Assembly: GCF_007993045.1 (NCBI RefSeq) | Contig: NZ_VOOR01000011.1 | Location: 1-64,000 of the forward strand | Direction: 5' to 3' | Source of the DNA: Phaeodactylibacter luteus | Lineage (GTDB): Bacteria > Bacteroidota > Bacteroidia > Chitinophagales > Saprospiraceae | Length of the DNA: 64,000 bases | In this document: in pieces, positions 58,842-64,000 of the stretch | Numbering within the stretch: position 1 is the stretch's first letter | Layout: each line of letters opens with the position of its first letter | Notes under the pieces: generated by a model | What the model was told of the DNA's origin: nothing | What the model saw: only the letters and a program-made list of their open reading frames with translations | Database searches by the model: none | Made by a program: the position numbers and the translations under genes

Positions 58842-59615
58842 CTATCGTTTGTGGGCAAAAAGCCATTCCAATAGCTGAGGCTCAGCGAAAGCAGCCTCCC
58901 AACTATTGTGCCCTACCCCGGGATACGCTGTATACCTGACCTGCCCGCCCGCCTGCTGCAAGGCTTTGTACATTTCGCGTGACATTTCCACTGGCACAAC
59001 GGCATCTGCCTCCCCATGGAAAATCCAAAGGGGCGTATGAGGTGCATACAAGGGGGCCAGCAAGGGGTTGCTCCCGCCGCAAATTGCAAAGGCAGCGGCG
59101 AAGGTATCCGGCCAGCGGGCCAGGAGGTCGAAGGCGCCAAACGCGCCCATAGAAAGCCCTCCCAGGTACATCCTTGCGGTGTCAACCCGGTAGGTATCCT
59201 GCAAGCTCTTTACCAGCTGCATCACCCGCCCCATATCCTCAGCCGGTTTTTTGTAGAATGGCAGCCGCCAAGCCCCCCCTCTTCCTTCTACTGCTACCCA
59301 ATAACCATCAGCCCTGCACTGTGGGAACACCACAATTGCGGGGTAATTGCCCAGGCTGTCCAGGAAAAGCTGTGCGCCATGTACAAGCTGCGCCTCATTG
59401 TCAGCCCCCCGCTCCCCTGCGCCGTGCAGAAAAAGGGCCAAGGGGTAAAACTGCCCGCTTTTTTCGTACTTTGGCGGCAAAAGCAGGCGATAGGGCAGCT
59501 CCGCTCCGGCCTCATCTGTGAAAACGGATTTTGCGAAAGCGCTCAGCGGGGCATCCTGCCCCTGTGCGGCCAAGGGGAGCCACCACAACAGTAAGCCCCA
59601 AATGATGTTACGCAT
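58842..59615 (-). CDS. secreted carboxylesterase/phospholipase-like hydrolase
   Basis: The 257-residue protein has a signal peptide (to about residue 18, PLAAQGQ), then PLALFLHGAGERG, the nucleophile elbow GGLSMGAFGAFDL (Ser about 154) and later WIFHGEADAVVP and GVGHNSWEAA with the catalytic acid and histidine. It fits the poly(3-hydroxybutyrate)-depolymerase/phospholipase-carboxylesterase group. It is the first gene of the long minus-strand operon and is divergent from the hemerythrin-like gene. Confidence 0.82.
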   Translation of the reverse strand: MRNIIWGLLLWWLPLAAQGQDAPLSAFAKSVFTDEAGAELPYRLLLPPKYEKSGQFYPLALFLHGAGERGADNEAQLVHGAQLFLDSLGNYPAIVVFPQCRADGYWVAVEGRGGAWRLPFYKKPAEDMGRVMQLVKSLQDTYRVDTARMYLGGLSMGAFGAFDLLARWPDTFAAAFAICGGSNPLLAPLYAPHTPLWIFHGEADAVVPVEMSREMYKALQQAGGQVRYTAYPGVGHNSWEAAFAEPQLLEWLFAHKR

Positions 59616-59697
59616 AATACCTGTTTAGTTTAAGCTGGAATATACAACAATCTCCTTCATCTTGATGCCCGGGCCCGCCCGGCCAATTTTTGCAGAC

Positions 59698-60141
59698 ATG
59701 CCCAGAACACCCCTAAAACGGCACCCACAGCTCATCCCTATTTCCAGAGGCCACCATCATGGCCTGGTGCTCGCACAATTATTGAGTGCTGATGTGCCCG
59801 ATTATAAAGGGCTGCCCAACACGCTACAAGGCAAAGCGGTTTTTGCACGGCAGACTGCCGAACGCCATCTATTCCCCGGCTTTGAATGGATAGAAAAAGT
59901 GCTTGTGCCTGCCCTCCCTGAAGGGATAGAGCGGGAGCAGGTGATCCGGGAGCAAAAGGAGCTGTCCGAGCAGTTGGCCAACCTGCCGGAATGCCCATCT
60001 GAGGCTAGCCTCAATGAGCTTGGGGAAGCGCTAAAGCGCCATATCCGATATAAGGAGCGGTCTTGGTTTATGGCTGTTCAGGCCCGATTGGGCGAGGATG
60101 GGCTCCGCGCCCTCCCTTCCTTCCGTAGCGCAGAGGGGTAA
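59698..60141 (+). CDS. hemerythrin-like domain protein
   Basis: The 147-residue product starts at ATG 59698 (MPRTPLKRHPQLIPISRGHHHGL). The HHE-type histidines are in SRGHHHGLVLA, AERHLFPGFEWIE and LKRHIRYKERSWFMAV, matching four-helix hemerythrin-like proteins with a possible di-iron site. A role in oxygen, nitric oxide or iron sensing is plausible but unproved. It starts 82 bp from the divergent esterase gene. Confidence 0.72.
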   Translation: MPRTPLKRHPQLIPISRGHHHGLVLAQLLSADVPDYKGLPNTLQGKAVFARQTAERHLFPGFEWIEKVLVPALPEGIEREQVIREQKELSEQLANLPECPSEASLNELGEALKRHIRYKERSWFMAVQARLGEDGLRALPSFRSAEG

Positions 60142-60266
60142 AAGCTTAGTGAGGGCCGCTCCCCCTTCGGGCTTTTCTTGCAAAATGGGGCAAAGGCGAT
60201 GAAAGAGCGGCGCATAGCGGCAGCTAAACCAGACATACAAAGGGGGGGAGCAAACCCCAATGCCAA

Positions 60267-60465
60267 GGGCACAAACCAGATTGTCGTTTTTTCCTGCCCC
60301 TTCCGCAAGGATAGGGGCCTGCCCCTGCCCGGTGGCAGGTGCCGCTATGCTCCGGGGCTCGCTATCCGCTCGGCCCTGTCGGGCTTCCACCCCTTCGCAG
60401 CGCTAGGCCGATGCCAGGCTAAAGCCCGAAAAGGACAAACGCCTGCGACATTTTGGCTCACCCCC
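60267..60465 (+). mobile_element. MITE family 1, copy G (full length, 199 bp)
   Basis: Left end GGGCACAAACCAGATTGTCG and right end (reverse complement GGGGGTGAGCCAAAATGTCG) are imperfect inverted repeats. The 8-bp sequence AATGCCAA is present on both sides (60259-60266 and 60466-60473), a perfect target duplication. It lies between convergent genes. Confidence 0.9.
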
Positions 60466-60476
60466 AATGCCAATAC

Positions 60477-61451
60477 CTAACGCTTGCGCTCCGTCACAAA
60501 GGTCACCAAGTCTTCCAGCGATTGCCGGGACTCGCTCTGAGGGAACTCCCGGAGCAGCTCGAAGGCCTCTGACCGGTAGCGCGCCATTGCTTTTTCGGCG
60601 TAAGCCAGCCCTCCGCTGTTGCGCACAAAATCTACCACCTCCCTTACCTTTTCTGGCTGATCGCTATACTTTTTGATGGTCCGGATGATGTGGCGGCGCT
60701 CCTTAACAGGTGCCTTTTCGAGAGCGTAGATCAGCGGCAAGGTCATTTTTTTCTCTTTGATGTCGATGCCAAGCGGCTTTCCGACATCATCGGTGCCATA
60801 GTCGAAGAGGTCGTCCCGGATTTGGAAAGCGATGCCGATTTTCTCCCCGAACAGCCGCATGCGCTCGATGAGCTCTTCGTCTTTGGTAGAAGAGGCAGCC
60901 CCTGCGCTGCAGGCCGATGCGATAAGGGAGGCTGTCTTTTGGCGGATAATTTCGTAGTACACCGGTTCCTCGATATCGAGCCGGCGGGCTTTTTCAATTT
61001 GCAGGAGCTCCCCTTCGCTCATAGCTTTTACGGCATCGGAAACAATTTCCAACAAGCGGTACTGTTTGCTGCGCAAAGCCAGGAGCATACCCTGCGAAAA
61101 GAGGTAGTCGCCTACGAGCACGGCGATTTTATTTTTCCATAACGCATTGATAGAAAAGAACCCCCGGCGCTCGAAGGAGTCGTCTACCACATCATCGTGC
61201 ACCAAGGTAGCCGTATGCAGGAGCTCCACTAAGGAAGCGGCAGTATAGGTGGCATCCCCTACACCGCCACAGAGCTTGGCGGAAAGGAAGACAAACATCG
61301 GGCGCACCTGTTTCCCCTTGCGCCGTACAATGTAGTAGGTGATTTTATCGAGCAGAGAGACGGGGCTGCGCATGGCTTCCCGAAAACGGCCTTCAAAAAC
61401 TTTCAGTTCCTCCGCAATGGGCGATTTTATGGAGTCTAATGACTTGACCAT
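60477..61451 (-). CDS. long-chain polyprenyl diphosphate synthase
   Basis: The 324-residue protein has the prenyltransferase fold with the first aspartate-rich motif LVHDDVVDDSFERRG (about 88-102) and the second IRDDLFDYGTDD (about 213-224), each in the expected DDxxD form. It builds a C35-C45 chain, probably the side chain of menaquinone. Chain length depends on residues before the first motif, here with no bulky stop, which favours a long product. Confidence 0.9.
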   Translation of the reverse strand: MVKSLDSIKSPIAEELKVFEGRFREAMRSPVSLLDKITYYIVRRKGKQVRPMFVFLSAKLCGGVGDATYTAASLVELLHTATLVHDDVVDDSFERRGFFSINALWKNKIAVLVGDYLFSQGMLLALRSKQYRLLEIVSDAVKAMSEGELLQIEKARRLDIEEPVYYEIIRQKTASLIASACSAGAASSTKDEELIERMRLFGEKIGIAFQIRDDLFDYGTDDVGKPLGIDIKEKKMTLPLIYALEKAPVKERRHIIRTIKKYSDQPEKVREVVDFVRNSGGLAYAEKAMARYRSEAFELLREFPQSESRQSLEDLVTFVTERKR

Positions 61452-61554
61452 AGTGGTGATTTAGTTGGCACAAAGCTACTAAACAGCCTGCTGCCGGAAA
61501 AGCTTAGCCGATAGGGGGAAATCGGCAAAACAAACTTTCGGCTTCTGCACGGTG

Positions 61555-63213
61555 TTACTGGCCTTTCAGGATAAAAATCCGTTTGAGCAGCTGCCCATTG
61601 CGTTTAATGACGAGGAGGTATTCCCCATCTGAGACGCCGCTAAGGTCTAGCCTTTTTTCGGCCGGCCCGCCGGGCTCATTGTCCAAGGCGACACGGGTCA
61701 CCATCTGCCATTCCCGGTTGATGAGCTGCAGGCTCACATCGCCACGGGCGGGCATTTCGTAGGAGATCACCACCCCTCCGGTTTCGTCGGTCACAGCTTT
61801 AGGGAAGACGGTCCAGTCGTTTTTATCTACCGGCTTGGAAGGCGGCTTAGGCTTAGGCTCCGAAGGGGCAGCAGCATCAGGAGGAGAAGGAGCGCTCTCG
61901 GCGGCCTCCTGTTCCCGGGCGGCCAGGCGCTGCCCGGCCAGTGGGTCGGCAGGCGGGTCGGGGTGAAGGATAGCCAGGACATCGCCGGTAGGAGGCGCCC
62001 AAATGGTAAGCCCGATGGGGGGCTCAAAAATATTGTTGTGGCTCACTTCCGCAACGTACTGCGTATTGTCTGTCTTAATGGTGCGCACCTCAATCTTTTC
62101 CTGGCTTACAAATATCCACTTGAACTGATTGAAACTGCCGGTGGCGCGCGTCCATGATTTTGCATCATCCGCATCGCGCAAAGGGGCGCCCCAGCAGCCT
62201 TCGCCGATAAAGACGATGCCTTTTTCATCATCCCGGATGAAGCCCTCTTCGCTGCCCAGCCCTTTGAACGGCCGTACCGGGTAGGTCGTTTTTACCATAT
62301 GTGCATCCGACTCCAGCACAAGGTCTACGCCGTGCTCATAGAGCAGGCCAGCCCAAGCTGCGTACAAGTCGTCCCGTTCGGGCTTGCGCCGGGTATGTGG
62401 CCGCATAGGCTGATGGTACTGCGCCATTTTCCAGCGCACATCGGGGTTCGCTTTTAGATCGCCCTCCAGCCATATTTGCTGCCGGCCGGCAGGGGCGATC
62501 AGGCTGTTAAGGGTATAAAGGCGGAAAAGGCCACCGCCAAAGGTAAGGGCAAAATAGACGTCCGGGCTTGGGCTATCGAAGAGCTCTGTGATGGAAGCAT
62601 TCTCCCGCTCGTGGTTGCCGCGGGCCGCCACAACGGGGAACAATCGCCCATCGCTGCCGACCGTCTCCTGCCAGTCGTCCATCCAATCCCGCCAGTTCTG
62701 ATCGGTGTCCCCCCCCGTCATATCGCCATCAAAGACAACGAAGTGGGGCCGGAGCTTACTGACCAGGCGGTTGGCCTCTACACGGGCATCCCTGTTATTG
62801 CGCGAATCGCCGCCAGCCACAATAGAGAGGCGCACGCCGGGGTCGTCCGGAGCCGTCTGAAAAGCGTACCTCCGGGAAGTGCCTTCATTGTCTTTGACGA
62901 CAAAGTAGTATAGCGTATTGGGCGAAAGCCCGGTAAGGCGGACAAAGTGGTTTTTCATGCCCTTGGCCGTAGTGATACGGTCGGGCCGTTTGGCCATGCG
63001 GTAAGCTGTAGCCTGCTTGCCGAAGTCTACCTCATCGTAATGCAAGACAGGGTCATAGCCAGAGACTTGATCCCAGCCAATGACCATAGTGGTAGCAGGG
63101 TCGTCCCTCCACATTGCACGGAAGCGCACTGCCTCTGCCTGTACTACCGTAAATGCCCATGCCACTAGGCAACCTGTGATGATCCAATCTTGATAGCCCT
63201 TTCTCAACATCAA
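61555..63213 (-). CDS. secreted purple-acid-phosphatase-like metallophosphoesterase
   Basis: The 552-residue product has a signal peptide (to about 26), a fibronectin III-like N-terminal domain of the purple acid phosphatase group (about 27-120) and a metallophosphoesterase domain with metal motifs GGD (VAGGDSRNN), GDMTGG, RGNHE, YHQPMRPH and ESDAHMV. A proline- and alanine-rich linker (about 420-460) leads to a C-terminal beta domain GVSDGEYLLVIKRNGQLLKR, resembling a T9SS type A sorting tail. It is probably a phosphatase exported by T9SS. Divergent from the gene at 63389. Confidence 0.85.
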   Translation of the reverse strand: MMLRKGYQDWIITGCLVAWAFTVVQAEAVRFRAMWRDDPATTMVIGWDQVSGYDPVLHYDEVDFGKQATAYRMAKRPDRITTAKGMKNHFVRLTGLSPNTLYYFVVKDNEGTSRRYAFQTAPDDPGVRLSIVAGGDSRNNRDARVEANRLVSKLRPHFVVFDGDMTGGDTDQNWRDWMDDWQETVGSDGRLFPVVAARGNHERENASITELFDSPSPDVYFALTFGGGLFRLYTLNSLIAPAGRQQIWLEGDLKANPDVRWKMAQYHQPMRPHTRRKPERDDLYAAWAGLLYEHGVDLVLESDAHMVKTTYPVRPFKGLGSEEGFIRDDEKGIVFIGEGCWGAPLRDADDAKSWTRATGSFNQFKWIFVSQEKIEVRTIKTDNTQYVAEVSHNNIFEPPIGLTIWAPPTGDVLAILHPDPPADPLAGQRLAAREQEAAESAPSPPDAAAPSEPKPKPPSKPVDKNDWTVFPKAVTDETGGVVISYEMPARGDVSLQLINREWQMVTRVALDNEPGGPAEKRLDLSGVSDGEYLLVIKRNGQLLKRIFILKGQ

Positions 63214-63388
63214 TGTGGTGGTTTTCTCCGGGGGTAAGCCGTTTCAGTGGTTTATAACGAGGCGCAGGCTGGCAAAGTTATGCAGCAAGTGTTAGAAAAC
63301 GTTAATCTCTGCTTTTCAGCGCCAAATGCACAAAAATAACGAACTTCCCGCTTTTGGCCAGGCAGGCCACCCTCAACATAGACTGTAT

Positions 63389-64000
63389 GAAGACTGCCCT
63401 TCTGCTCTTTTTCGCCGCTTTCAGCCTCTGCGCCTGTGCACAGCACCGCACCTTAACCTATTACGAGAACGACTCGCTTTCGTTGCAGCTGGACCTTTTC
63501 CTTCCCGAAAAAACAACCGGCGCGGCTCCTGTGCCCCTCCTGCTTTTCGTCCACGGAGGCGGTTTTGCGACGGGCAGCCGGCAGTTCGGCCACCCGCTAT
63601 GCAGCGCCTTGGCAACAGAAGGCATTGCTGCAGCTTCCATTTCCTACAGCCTATATATGAAGGATAAAAGCTTTAGCTGTGATGGGGTGCTCACCGAAAA
63701 GATACACGCCATCCGCCTCGCCGTCAGTCAGCTTTGGCAGGCGACAGCCTATTTGCTAGAGCATGGCCCTGCCTTGGGGATCGACACCAGCAAGGTTTTT
63801 ATCGCTGGGAGCAGCGCGGGGGGGGAAACGGTCTTGCACGCCGCCTTTTGGGACCGGAGCCTGATGAGCCTTTACCCTGGCCGGCTGCCCGACGGCTTCC
63901 AATACCGGGGCCTCATCTCGGGTGCAGGCGCTATCATGGACCTCAACCTGATAAGGCCAGACAATGCCCTGCCTATGATGGTGTTTCACGGCAGCAACGA
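63389..64000 (+). CDS. secreted alpha/beta hydrolase, cut by the window end
   Basis: ATG 63389 opens MKTALLLFFAAFSLCACAQ, a signal peptide or lipoprotein signal, followed by an alpha/beta hydrolase of the carboxylesterase/BD-FAE type: oxyanion motif FVHGGGFATG (about 54) and nucleophile elbow IAGSSAGGE (about 142). The frame is open to the window's last base with 204 codons visible, so the C-terminus lies outside. It was read directly from the sequence. Confidence 0.8.

Overview
This window looks like the chromosome of a free-living Bacteroidota bacterium, most likely a Saprospiria/Lewinella-Phaeodactylibacter type organism. The evidence is a PorX-type T9SS regulator, several secreted proteins ending in T9SS sorting domains, a TonB receptor with a carboxypeptidase-like N-terminal domain, promoters of the Bacteroidota form TTTG-N19-TAnnTTTG, and moderately GC-rich coding DNA. 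The species assignment is inference. I saw no rRNA, tRNA, CRISPR array or intact transposase gene.

Layout. 0.2-9.3 kb holds housekeeping and envelope genes (OM barrel, D-threonine-aldolase-like PLP enzyme, universal stress protein, SPOR protein, a secreted serine hydrolase, an NAD-dependent epimerase-like protein) and two gene remnants (5118-5332 and 6833-7117). 9.7-14.8 kb holds porX and a very large OM barrel protein, convergent, with the porX terminator inside the end of the other gene. 15.4-18.3 kb is a secreted haem peroxidase with dockerin-like and T9SS domains. 18.5-23.5 kb holds fadH and an acyl-CoA dehydrogenase that share a TAGCGAAnnTTCGCTA operator, with a secreted esterase between them. 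23.7-31.7 kb is a zinc-limitation island: histidine-rich lipoprotein, TonB receptor, DUF4625-like lipoprotein, Fur/Zur repressor, MerC-like membrane protein and CobW-type GTPase, with copies of a TTGCAA-N5-TTGCAA operator on its promoters and a structured, terminator-ended leader or small RNA. 32-36.6 kb holds uvrA and a GH3 ligase. 36.6-41.8 kb holds an uncharacterised operon with an esterase, an ATP-grasp ligase, a class I glutamine amidotransferase and a second, apparently permuted ATP-grasp-like protein, plus a divergent esterase. 41.9-48 kb holds a T9SS cargo protein, a rhodanese, GlgE, a GNAT acetyltransferase and a lipoprotein. 48-63 kb is mostly minus strand: MmuM, a PpiD-like isomerase, a radical SAM protein, YifB/ComM, a translationally coupled ECF sigma/anti-sigma/CpxP-like module in one long operon with GluQ and hydrolases, a polyprenyl synthetase and a purple-acid-phosphatase-like protein. 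The window ends inside an alpha/beta hydrolase gene.

The least expected feature is a family of short non-autonomous mobile elements. Seven copies of a roughly 200-225 bp GC-rich repeat lie between genes; the complete ones have about 20-bp imperfect terminal inverted repeats and 8-bp target duplications. One copy carries a second, nested 161-bp MITE. A third MITE type has inserted exactly into the fadH stop codon. A fourth, hairpin-type repeat ending in CAAGTCTAAT follows the 3' ends of several genes. The other main candidates for new biology are the dual-box Zur promoters with their structured RNA, and the ATP-grasp/GATase/esterase operon.
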